Source of the DNA: an uncultured Fretibacterium sp.
Lineage (GTDB): Bacteria > Synergistota > Synergistia > Synergistales > Aminobacteriaceae
DNA: 9,801 bases
Direction: 5' to 3'
Assembly: GCA_937892105.1 (NCBI GenBank)
Contig: CALAUZ010000064.1
Location: forward strand, 1 to 9,801
The notes below the pieces were generated by a model. It had not been told where the DNA came from, made no database searches, and saw nothing but the letters and a program-made list of their open reading frames with translations. The position numbers were made by a program, and so were the translations under genes. Of the stretch, positions 1-5,962 are shown piece by piece (position 1 is the first letter of the stretch; every line of letters begins with the position of its first letter).

Positions 1-2
1 GG

Positions 3-347
3 GACAGCAAAAAGGTGCATGAATTCATGACTCAGAACAAATGGGTAGGCGACTATGCTTTATTTATGTCGTGCAAAAGATATTTCGGCATGAAACCCTG
101 GCTGCAATGGGACGACGATGATATCCGTTCCAGAAAGCCTCATGCGATCCTTAAATACCAGGAGCTGCTTAAGGAAGATATAGAATTCTTTACTTATATT
201 CAATTTCTTTTCTACAAACAGTGGGATCTGCTGCGCGATCACATGAAAAAGCTCGGCGTTCATACAATAGGTGATATACCTATCTATGTTCCGATCGACA
301 GCGCTGATATCTGGAGTGAACCTCAGTTTTTCCAGCTTGATGAAAAT
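3..347 (+). pseudogene. malQ: Internal fragment of 4-alpha-glucanotransferase (amylomaltase, GH77)
   Basis: This is the MalQ-derived part of the chimeric frame. It carries the GH77 segment DYALFM...KPW...W and the strongly conserved GDIPIYV-x-x-DSADIW strand, followed by FQLDE. In intact MalQ (about 500 aa) this is followed by a VAGVPPDYFS-type segment and then the catalytic nucleophile Asp in an RIDHFRG-type motif, the acid/base Glu and a third Asp. None of these is present, because the frame switches to a different protein at about 345. The N-terminal third lies beyond the left edge. MalQ transfers glucan chains in maltodextrin or glycogen metabolism, but this fragment cannot be catalytic. 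It is either a gene remnant left by a deletion or one side of an assembly chimera. Confidence 0.75.
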
Positions 348-1079
348 TACGGCGAAAGAATACCGTTGACAATCGCTGATGCCAATGCTGATGAAGGTTG
401 GATCGCAATCGTATTCCAGACCGTCGGAGCTACTACCCGCAGATTTTCAGCAACGTTTAATGAGGGCGATAATGTCCCTGTACTCGTCGGGCCTCTCGGA
501 AAACCTACCCACATCGAGAAAAAAGACGGCGCAGTCCTTTGTATCGGCGGAGGAATTGGAATAGCTCCTCTTCACCCAATCGTCCAAGCCAATCACAATA
601 TCGGCAACAAAGTTATCACTGTAATCGGCGCAAGAACAAAGGATTTGTTATTCTTTGAGGACGAAATGAGAGCCGCTTCAGATGAATTAATCGTTGTTAC
701 TGATGACGGAAGTTACGGACGCAAAGCTGTTGTTACGGTTCCTTTGACGGAAATTTGCGAAAAAGAAAAAGTCAGCGAAATCGTTTCAATCGGCCCTGCA
801 ATAATGATGAAATTCTGTGTTGCTGCTGCGAAACCTTTCGGAGTTCCTATTACAACATCATTGAACACAATCATGATTGACGGTACAGGAATGTGCGGCT
901 GCTGCCGTGTAAGTGTCGGTGGACAAACGAAATTCGTTTGTGTTGACGGCCCTGAATTTAACGGTTATGAAGTTGATTTTGATAACATGATGCAGAGAAT
1001 GACCGCTTTCAAGGACAAAGAACGTGAAGCGGATCATAAATGCCGTGTCGGCCTTGATGCAGGAAAGGTTGGTGCTTAA
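3..1079 (+). CDS. Chimeric ORF: MalQ fragment fused in frame to N-terminally truncated NfnA/SudB-like FAD/NAD-binding subunit (5' partial)
   Basis: The frame is open to the left edge, so the GTG at 15 is not a reliable start. Numbering from that GTG, residues 1-111 match the middle of 4-alpha-glucanotransferase (WVGDYALFM, KPWLQW, GDIPIYVPIDSADIW, FFQLDE). From about residue 113 (GERIPLTIAD) to 354 the protein is an electron-transfer subunit of the NfnA/SudB/PyrK type. It shows a FAD-barrel motif (115-122), an NAD(P)-binding GGGIGIAPL (178-186), a distal GPAIMMKF (260-267) and a [2Fe-2S] site. The cluster ligands appear to be D289, C294, C297 and C309, with PyrK-like spacing but Asp for the first Cys. 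NfnA homologues run about 280 aa; roughly the first 40-50 residues of the FAD domain are missing. A complete protein would pair with the flavoprotein 2 bp downstream to exchange electrons among NADH, NADPH and ferredoxin in the cytoplasm. Whether the chimera is real or an assembly product is undecided; a working protein is doubtful. Confidence 0.85.
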   Translation, partial: DSKKVHEFMTQNKWVGDYALFMSCKRYFGMKPWLQWDDDDIRSRKPHAILKYQELLKEDIEFFTYIQFLFYKQWDLLRDHMKKLGVHTIGDIPIYVPIDSADIWSEPQFFQLDENYGERIPLTIADANADEGWIAIVFQTVGATTRRFSATFNEGDNVPVLVGPLGKPTHIEKKDGAVLCIGGGIGIAPLHPIVQANHNIGNKVITVIGARTKDLLFFEDEMRAASDELIVVTDDGSYGRKAVVTVPLTEICEKEKVSEIVSIGPAIMMKFCVAAAKPFGVPITTSLNTIMIDGTGMCGCCRVSVGGQTKFVCVDGPEFNGYEVDFDNMMQRMTAFKDKEREADHKCRVGLDAGKVGA

Positions 1080-1081
1080 TT

Positions 1082-2572
1082 ATGAGTGAACACAAAACCA
1101 CTGAAATGTTACAGGAAGAAGCCGCGAAACTCTGGAAAGATTTAGAGGGCAAAAAATTAACTCCTAAGGACAGAACCGCAATTCCTCCGCAGGAAATGCC
1201 TTCAAGAGATCCTGTTCAGCGTGCTCATGAGATGGGCGAAGTTGCTTTAGGTTACACTGAAACTCAGGCGCGTGTTGAGGCTGAACGCTGCATTCAATGC
1301 GGCGGTGCTCCTTGTAGAAAGGGCTGCCCTGTTTCAGTTCCTATTCCCGAATTTATTGCTCATATTCAGAAAGGCGATTTCAAGGGAGCTGTTGACACGA
1401 TCAAACAGACGAATTTACTTCCTGCGATTTGCGGTCGTGTATGTCCTCAGGAAAAACAGTGTCAGAGTTTCTGCACCGTCGGAAAAATGTTAAAGTCTCC
1501 TGAAAAGGCTGTTGCTATCGGAAGGCTTGAGCGTTTTGTAGCTGACTGGGAGAGAGCTAATAATCAAATCACAGTTCCTACTCCTGCACCTGAAACAGGA
1601 AAGAAAGTTGCTGTTATCGGTTCAGGCCCTGCAGGTTTAACAGTTGCTGCCGATATTCGTAGAGCAGGACACAGCGTTACAGTTTTTGAAGCGTTCCAAA
1701 AAACGGGCGGCGTTATGGTTTACGGTATTCCTGAATTCAGGCTTCCGAAAGAAATCGTTGCTAAAGAAGTTGAGAACCTCAAAAAAATGGGCGTTGAGTT
1801 CAAAACAAGTTTCCTTGTCGGACGTACTGCAACACTTGAACAGTTATTAGACGAGGGCGGTTATGACGCAGCATTTATCGGAACAGGCGCAGGTCTTCCT
1901 AAGTTCATGCACATTGAAGGCGAAAATTTAATCGGAGTTTTCAGCGCTAACGAATATCTCACACGTTCAAACTTAATGAAAGCCTATGATCGTGATCACG
2001 CTGACACACCGTTATATGACGCAAAACGTGTTGCAGTATTCGGAGGCGGTAACGTCGCTATGGACGGTGCAAGAACTGCTTTAAGGCTCGGTGCCGAAAA
2101 AGTTTACTGCGTTTACAGAAGAACACGTGCCGAAATGCCCGCAAGAATCGAAGAAGTTGCACACGCTTTTGAAGAGGGCGTTGACTTCCATTTCCTTGAA
2201 AACCCGACAAGATTTATCGGTGATGATAAGGGCAGATTAACAGGCGTTGAACTTTTAACTTACGAACTCGGTGAACCTGACGCTTCAGGCAGAAGAAGAC
2301 CTGTAGCAATTCCCGGCACTGAACACGTACTCGAAATTGACGCTGCTGTTATCGCACTCGGAAACGATTCAAACCCGTTAATGGCTCAGACTACAAAGGG
2401 CTTGAACGTTACGAAATACGGCAACATTATCGTTGATGAAAATCAAAAGACAAGTATTCCCAGAGTATGGGCAGGCGGAGACATCGTTTTAGGAGCTGCA
2501 ACAGTCATTCTTGCAATGGGTGAAGGTAGAAAAGCCGCTGCGAGCATGAATGAATATTTAGCAGGCAAATAA
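1082..2572 (+). CDS. gltA: NADPH-dependent glutamate synthase small-subunit-like flavoprotein (GltA/NfnB/SudA family)
   Basis: A complete 496-aa protein, near the usual family length. The N-terminal Fe-S domain has two four-cysteine sets: C70-x2-C73-x4-C78-x3-C82 and C117-x3-C121-x5-C127-x3-C131, consistent with two [4Fe-4S] clusters. A FAD dinucleotide fold follows at GSGPAG (180-185). A second Rossmann fold for NADPH is at GGGNVAMD (321-328), trailed by RRTRAEMPA. The C-terminal FAD motif AGGDIVLGAATVILAMGEG spans 464-482. The start is ATG, 2 bp after the stop of the upstream electron-transfer subunit, with a distant AGGAAAGG; translational coupling is likely. In anaerobes this pair is annotated variously as glutamate synthase, sulfide dehydrogenase SudAB or the bifurcating ferredoxin:NADP oxidoreductase NfnAB. 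No glutamine amidotransferase or FMN synthase domain is present, and the tight linkage to an NfnA-type gene favours the Nfn role. That choice is inference. The protein looks intact, unlike its partner. Confidence 0.93.
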   Translation: MSEHKTTEMLQEEAAKLWKDLEGKKLTPKDRTAIPPQEMPSRDPVQRAHEMGEVALGYTETQARVEAERCIQCGGAPCRKGCPVSVPIPEFIAHIQKGDFKGAVDTIKQTNLLPAICGRVCPQEKQCQSFCTVGKMLKSPEKAVAIGRLERFVADWERANNQITVPTPAPETGKKVAVIGSGPAGLTVAADIRRAGHSVTVFEAFQKTGGVMVYGIPEFRLPKEIVAKEVENLKKMGVEFKTSFLVGRTATLEQLLDEGGYDAAFIGTGAGLPKFMHIEGENLIGVFSANEYLTRSNLMKAYDRDHADTPLYDAKRVAVFGGGNVAMDGARTALRLGAEKVYCVYRRTRAEMPARIEEVAHAFEEGVDFHFLENPTRFIGDDKGRLTGVELLTYELGEPDASGRRRPVAIPGTEHVLEIDAAVIALGNDSNPLMAQTTKGLNVTKYGNIIVDENQKTSIPRVWAGGDIVLGAATVILAMGEGRKAAASMNEYLAGK

Positions 2573-2580
2573 TTTTTATC

Positions 2581-3264
2581 TCATTGAATGGCGGAGAGAT
2601 TTGAAAATAATTTCCCGTCATTCATTTTCAAAATTCTTTTCCCGTATTTCAAAGTATCTAAATCATGTGAAACTATTAATAACGTAATATTTTCTTCTTG
2701 ATTAAGTTTTGCAAATGTCCTCATTATGTTCTCAGATGATTCTGAATCTAAGTCCGCAGTAGGTTCATCAGCAATTATTATTTTAGGATTGTTGATTAAG
2801 GCACGGGCAATTAAAACACGTCTCAATTCTCCTCCTGAAAGTTCTGAAGGATACGAGTTAGCTAAATTTGAAATTTCAAAACGCTCCAGCAAAATTCTTG
2901 CATGTCCTTCAACATCACCACCGTGAGGCCATAAATAAAACGGTAAAACAATATTCTCCATCACTGTTAAATTTTCAAGGGCTGAAGCTCCCTGCGGAAT
3001 AAATCCTATTTTGTCGTTTCGTATTCTTGAAAGTTCGTAGTCGCTTTTTCCCGTTAAATTCTCTCCGTCAAATTCAACAACTCCTGATGATGGACTTAAC
3101 ATTCCTGCCGCAATATTTAATAACGTCGATTTTCCGCTGCCCGATCTTCCGATAATGTTGACAAAATCTCCTTCTTCAATTTCGAGATCAACATTATTAA
3201 CGGCCATGAACGAAAGATTATTGCGCTTATATTCCTTGCAAAGATTTTTAATTCTCAAAATCAT
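2581..3264 (-). CDS. ABC transporter ATP-binding protein, LolD/MacB-like (FtsX-permease partner)
   Basis: A 227-aa nucleotide-binding protein with every expected motif in order: Walker A GRSGSGKS (39-46), Q-loop Gln91, signature LSGGE (142-146), Walker B IIIADE (162-167), D-loop DLD (171-173) and switch His200 in VSHD. Length and sequence fit the MJ0796/LolD/MacB ATPase group that drives FtsX-type permeases. These usually act by mechanotransmission or extrusion rather than classical import. The start is ATG with AGAGGA 6 nt upstream, lying over the end of the permease gene. The gap to the permease is 3 bp, so this is the last gene of a three-gene minus-strand operon. The cytoplasmic dimer should couple to the adjacent permease. 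Substrate cannot be read from the ATPase; a metal-related role is inferred from the neighbours. Confidence 0.93.
   Translation of the reverse strand: MILRIKNLCKEYKRNNLSFMAVNNVDLEIEEGDFVNIIGRSGSGKSTLLNIAAGMLSPSSGVVEFDGENLTGKSDYELSRIRNDKIGFIPQGASALENLTVMENIVLPFYLWPHGGDVEGHARILLERFEISNLANSYPSELSGGELRRVLIARALINNPKIIIADEPTADLDSESSENIMRTFAKLNQEENITLLIVSHDLDTLKYGKRILKMNDGKLFSNLSAIQ
2585..2624. repeat. Imperfect inverted repeat at the convergent gene ends, possible weak terminator
   Basis: Arms 2585-2594 (TGAATGGCGG) and 2615-2624 (CCGTCATTCA) can pair over 10 bp with one G-T wobble around a 20-nt loop. It lies just past the plus-strand flavoprotein and inside the last codons of the minus-strand ATPase. 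The following plus-strand bases (TTTTC) are only a weak T run and the loop is long. It could slow plus-strand transcription, but it is not a convincing intrinsic terminator. Only 8 bp separate the two convergent stop codons, so any termination signal must overlap coding sequence. Confidence 0.25.
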
Positions 3265-3267
3265 AAT

Positions 3268-4467
3268 TTATCCTCTCATAATTTCATGAATATCTAAACG
3301 GCTCGCTTTGAATGCTGCAAAACTTCCTGCGAAAATTCCCGTCAAAACCGAAGCTGAAAACGAAAAAATTACAAGATAAATTAAAATTTTCAAATCGGGC
3401 ATTAAAAACGGCAAATGCAGGGCGTCACTTACGAATGAATTTCCGATTGCCGTAACGACATTAGCAATAATTATTCCTGCGACAGCTCCGTAAAAACTTA
3501 TCATCAAAATTTCAGTCAAACACAATTTAATCAATTTTCCCCTAGTTGCTCCGATTGTACGAAGTATTCCAAATTCTTTTTTGCGTTCCGATAGGCTCAA
3601 TGCGAATATTAAAACTATAATTATCATTGAGATTAGCCATAAAAATATTATTACGGATTTTATGATTAACGAAATTGTTTTTAAGCTGTCTCCGATATTG
3701 TTCACGAATTTTTTGCTGAACAGTGCGTAAAGTCCTTTAGAACTTAATCTCCTGTTAATTTCTCCAGCAACAGCTACGGCATCATTACCAGGTTTCAACT
3801 TTAACATTATTACAGATGTTAAACTGCCGTCATTACGCATAGGTTTTCCGGAAATTTTTTCGGCTTCTTTTGATAATTTTGCTATTGTGTTTATGTTAGT
3901 GAAGACCATAGAGTCAAAACCCATTCCTGTTTGTTCAAGCCTGCCTGCGACTTTCAAATCCCTGTTGAAAAATTTAATCACATCACCTGGCCAGCCTGAT
4001 ACATGATAGCCGACTATAATTTCATCATCTTTAAGTGAATGGTAAATACTTTCTTTAAGCCATGAACCTATTATAAAATCCGAATCATAATCAATTCCAA
4101 CAATTTGAACAGGATATGAACAGCATGAAGCCCGTAAAGTTGCAAGGAAAGTTTGAGGTGAAATTAAATCAATCCCAAGTTCATTTTTGAGATTTTCAAT
4201 TTCGTTCAGTGCATAATCAGGCAAATAAAAAGTCGAGGGACTTCCTGCTAATAATATGCTGTCAACATGAGGATCATAACCTTCAGGAACAATCATAACA
4301 TCGGCTCCGAGTCGATTGGCCATGCTTTCAGCACCGTTTGAAAGGCTTAATGACAAAACCGATCCTGTGAACAAAAAAAATGACAGAAGCATTATTACTA
4401 TTACAAGACAAAAACTTCGTCCCCATTGTCTTTGAAAATTTTTCCGTGCTATTTCCCGGAGGAACAT
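3268..4467 (-). CDS. FtsX/MacB-like ABC transporter permease, P19/Ftr1-iron-locus type
   Basis: A 399-aa membrane protein with the FtsX layout: TM1 about 19-42, a large extracytoplasmic domain about 43-265, then TM2 about 268-290, TM3 about 316-342 and TM4 about 360-384. The cytoplasmic loop ERKKEFGILRTIGATRG (294-310) is the ATPase-coupling segment typical of FtsX/MacB permeases. The extracytoplasmic part has GADVMIVPEGYDP (55-67), a Cys-Cys pair at 115-116 in LRASCCSYPVQIVGID, and GMGFDSMVF (181-189). From memory these are typical of permeases beside P19, Ftr1 and DUF4418 genes (Campylobacter Cj1661/Cj1662-like). The start is ATG, with AAGGAG 11 nt upstream. A metal, probably iron-related, role is inference. 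Comparable loci often carry two permease paralogues; only one is here. Confidence 0.88.
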   Translation of the reverse strand: MFLREIARKNFQRQWGRSFCLVIVIMLLSFFLFTGSVLSLSLSNGAESMANRLGADVMIVPEGYDPHVDSILLAGSPSTFYLPDYALNEIENLKNELGIDLISPQTFLATLRASCCSYPVQIVGIDYDSDFIIGSWLKESIYHSLKDDEIIVGYHVSGWPGDVIKFFNRDLKVAGRLEQTGMGFDSMVFTNINTIAKLSKEAEKISGKPMRNDGSLTSVIMLKLKPGNDAVAVAGEINRRLSSKGLYALFSKKFVNNIGDSLKTISLIIKSVIIFLWLISMIIIVLIFALSLSERKKEFGILRTIGATRGKLIKLCLTEILMISFYGAVAGIIIANVVTAIGNSFVSDALHLPFLMPDLKILIYLVIFSFSASVLTGIFAGSFAAFKASRLDIHEIMRG

Positions 4468-4470
4468 AAA

Positions 4471-4683
4471 TTATTTTTCTCCTTTTATGAAAATTACAAG
4501 CAGAGATAAAACTGAGATAATCAAAATCAATATTCCTATTACAGTTATAATTATTCCTGTGTTAAAGCAAGGCATGTGTGTTCCGTCGGGTTTCATTCCT
4601 GAACATACAGGGAATAAAATAAAGGGCGTTAGTGCGGTTAAAATTCCTAAAACAGCGTTTAATATCGAAAAAACTTTCTGCAA
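4471..4683 (-). CDS. Small two-TM membrane protein, DUF4418-like
   Basis: A 70-aa protein read from TTG at 4683-4681. That start has a GGGAG ribosome binding site (4697-4693) 9 nt upstream. The frame can be extended to an ATG at 4767, but that runs through the promoter region, and family members begin near the Lys-Val-Phe segment just after the TTG. Two hydrophobic helices (about 3-24 and 43-66) flank a short loop, FPVCSGMKPDGTHMPCF (24-40), with C27, M30, H36, M37 and C39. The FPVC...M-x-C pattern is what I recall for DUF4418. The loop residues could bind a soft metal or form a disulfide; that is inference. It is the first gene of the operon with the permease (3-bp gap) and ATPase, suggesting an accessory role in the same membrane complex. 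Confidence 0.72.
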   Translation of the reverse strand: MQKVFSILNAVLGILTALTPFILFPVCSGMKPDGTHMPCFNTGIIITVIGILILIISVLSLLVIFIKGEK

Positions 4684-4692
4684 AATAAAACA

Positions 4693-4697
4693 CTCCC
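4693..4697 (-). promoter_or_regulatory. Ribosome binding site that sets the TTG start of the DUF4418-like gene
   Basis: The minus strand reads GGGAG, then a 9-nt spacer, then TTG at 4683. No comparable site precedes the longer in-frame ATG at 4767. This favours the 70-aa product over a 98-aa one. Confidence 0.6.
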
Positions 4698-4705
4698 AAA
4701 ATAAA

Positions 4706-4734
4706 AATGTATGTATGATCAAACTAATTGTCAA
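4706..4734 (-). promoter_or_regulatory. Predicted sigma-70 promoter for the DUF4418/permease/ATPase operon
   Basis: Reading leftward on the minus strand, a perfect -35 TTGACA (4734-4729) is followed by a 17-nt spacer and TACATT (4711-4706), a 4/6 match to the -10 consensus. Transcription would begin about 15-20 nt upstream of the TTG start, leaving a short leader with the GGGAG site. The -35 overlaps that of the divergent promoter. Confidence 0.55.
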
Positions 4735-4755
4735 GATTATAATATCATGTACAAT
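4728..4755 (+). promoter_or_regulatory. Predicted sigma-70 promoter for the aminotransferase/beta-helix operon
   Basis: TTGTCA (4728-4733, 5/6 of -35) and TACAAT (4750-4755, 5/6 of -10) are 16 bp apart. This places the transcript start near 4762 and gives a leader of about 45 nt before ATG 4807. A perfect TATAAT is also present at 4738-4743, inside the palindrome ATTATAAT (4736-4743), but no -35 lies at the right distance from it. Confidence 0.5.
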
Positions 4756-4806
4756 GTAAAGAATCAATTTTCAGTTTTTGTTAGATGGAAGTGTAAGAAT
4801 AATATT

Positions 4807-5958
4807 ATGGAACTCGCAAAAAAATTTTCAACTCAAAAACCTTCGGGAATGGTCAGAGTATTTCAGGCCATTGATAAAATGAAGGACGTGTTAAATTTAA
4901 GCATCGGTGAACCTGATTTTGTTACTGAACCTGATATTGTTGACGCAGGAGCTAAAGGTGCTAAAGAAGGTTTCACACATTACCCTCCTTTGCAAGGATT
5001 TTTAGATGTCAGGGAAGCGGCTTGCGCATATTGGGAACGTCATCATGGCTTCAAGTCCTCACCCGACAACGTATATATTTCTGTGGGAGGTCTTCATATT
5101 CCGTGGCTTGCTTTCGGCGCATTGCTTAACCCCGGCGATGAGGTATTGCTCATTGAGCCTTACTTTACGCCCTATGAAGCACAGATTCGTGACAACGGTG
5201 GAGTACCTGTGCGCATTAAGACCCGTGAAGAAAATAATTTTACGCCCAGCATTGATGAACTCAGAGCAGCAGCTACTCCCAAAACTCGCGCAATAGTTCT
5301 CAATTACCCAGGCAATCCTTCAGGAAGAGTCGCAACACGTAAACAGCTTGAGGAGATTGCGCAGTTTGTCGAGGAACGCAATATGTTCGTATTGAGCGAT
5401 GAGATCTACGAGTCAATGTCATTCAGCGGGGAACATGTTTGCTTTGCGAATATTCCAGGCATGAAAGAGCGTACGTTATTGGCTTCGGGCGTGTCAAAAA
5501 GCCACTGCATGACGGGCTGGAGAGTCGGCTATGTTTTTGCGCCCCAGAACGTAATCAATGTTATGTGCGTGCTGTCATCATTCCAGACTTACGGGGTCAA
5601 CACTCTCTCACAAAAAGCGGCGGCTTATGCGATGAACACTCAGGACGAAAAAGTCAGTGAACGTGCTAAAATTTTCGGTGAGCGCATGAAGTTTGTTGCC
5701 TCAAAATTGAATGATATGAAGGGTGTGAAGTGCCACCAAGCTGAAGGAGCATTCTACTTATTCCCCGATATATCAGATACGGGTCTCACAAGTGAGGAGT
5801 TCACATGGAGGCTACTCAATGAGTCAAAAGTCGCTGTATTACCGGGTAGCGCATTCGGGCAGACTGGTGAAGGCTATATCCGCATCGCCTGTACTCAGTC
5901 TATGGAGACTCTTGCGGAGTCAATGAACAGGATGAAAGAATTTTGTGGGAGGTTGTAA
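4807..5958 (+). CDS. Class I/II PLP-dependent aminotransferase (AspC/PatA-like)
   Basis: A 383-aa fold-type I aminotransferase of normal length. ATG 4807 (MELAKKFSTQKPSG) is chosen over the in-frame ATG at 4711. The longer form would add 32 atypical residues translated across the promoter; only a distant GGAAG (4787-4791) precedes 4807. Motifs: SIGEPDF (32-38, substrate region), HYPPLQG (58-64), PLP-contacting NYPGNPSG (166-173), SDEIYE (197-202 with D198 for the pyridine nitrogen and Y201), Schiff-base K231 in SGVSKSHCMTGWRVGY, and the carboxylate-binding Arg at 359 (YIRIAC). It should move an amino group between an amino acid and a 2-oxo acid in the cytoplasm; aspartate, aromatic or alanine specificity cannot be told from sequence alone. 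The usual G-x-x-x-AL turn near the PLP phosphate reads GGLHIPWLAF (94-103), which is atypical. Its 3' end contains the ribosome binding site of the next gene. Confidence 0.92.
   Translation: MELAKKFSTQKPSGMVRVFQAIDKMKDVLNLSIGEPDFVTEPDIVDAGAKGAKEGFTHYPPLQGFLDVREAACAYWERHHGFKSSPDNVYISVGGLHIPWLAFGALLNPGDEVLLIEPYFTPYEAQIRDNGGVPVRIKTREENNFTPSIDELRAAATPKTRAIVLNYPGNPSGRVATRKQLEEIAQFVEERNMFVLSDEIYESMSFSGEHVCFANIPGMKERTLLASGVSKSHCMTGWRVGYVFAPQNVINVMCVLSSFQTYGVNTLSQKAAAYAMNTQDEKVSERAKIFGERMKFVASKLNDMKGVKCHQAEGAFYLFPDISDTGLTSEEFTWRLLNESKVAVLPGSAFGQTGEGYIRIACTQSMETLAESMNRMKEFCGRL
5947..5953 (+). promoter_or_regulatory. Ribosome binding site GGGAGGT embedded in the aminotransferase 3' end
   Basis: A near-perfect GGGAGGT lies 9 nt before GTG 5963 and inside the last codons of the aminotransferase. 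It fixes the start of the beta-helix protein at 5963, not at the in-frame GTG at 5945, which lies before the site. The arrangement predicts cotranscription and translational coupling. Confidence 0.75.
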
Positions 5959-5962
5959 TTCT

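Noticed and set aside
15..1079. A natural bifunctional glucanotransferase/oxidoreductase fusion
   Set aside because: Both halves are cut inside domains: MalQ lacks its catalytic residues and NfnA lacks the start of its FAD barrel. The join lies in a motif common to both, which is the mark of a recombination or assembly event.
1272..1850. Short plus-strand ORFs (73 and 68 aa) inside the GltA/NfnB-like gene
   Set aside because: They are out-of-frame shadows of strongly conserved coding sequence, with no motif of their own.
4487..4759. 90-aa plus-strand ORF opposite the DUF4418-like gene
   Set aside because: It is antisense to a gene with recognisable family features, shows no domain and has no ribosome binding site; treated as a shadow frame.
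4684..4767. 98-aa version of the DUF4418-like protein from ATG 4767
   Set aside because: The extension crosses the divergent promoters, adds an extra hydrophobic stretch not expected for the family, and has no ribosome binding site like the GGGAG before TTG 4683.
4711..4806. N-terminal extension of the aminotransferase from ATG 4711
   Set aside because: The 32 extra residues do not resemble the family, would be translated from the predicted promoter region, and MELAKKFS at 4807 is a normal family start.
5945..5962. GTG 5945 as start of the beta-helix protein
   Set aside because: It precedes the GGGAGGT site and overlaps the aminotransferase; GTG 5963 has ideal spacing and begins a proper signal peptide.
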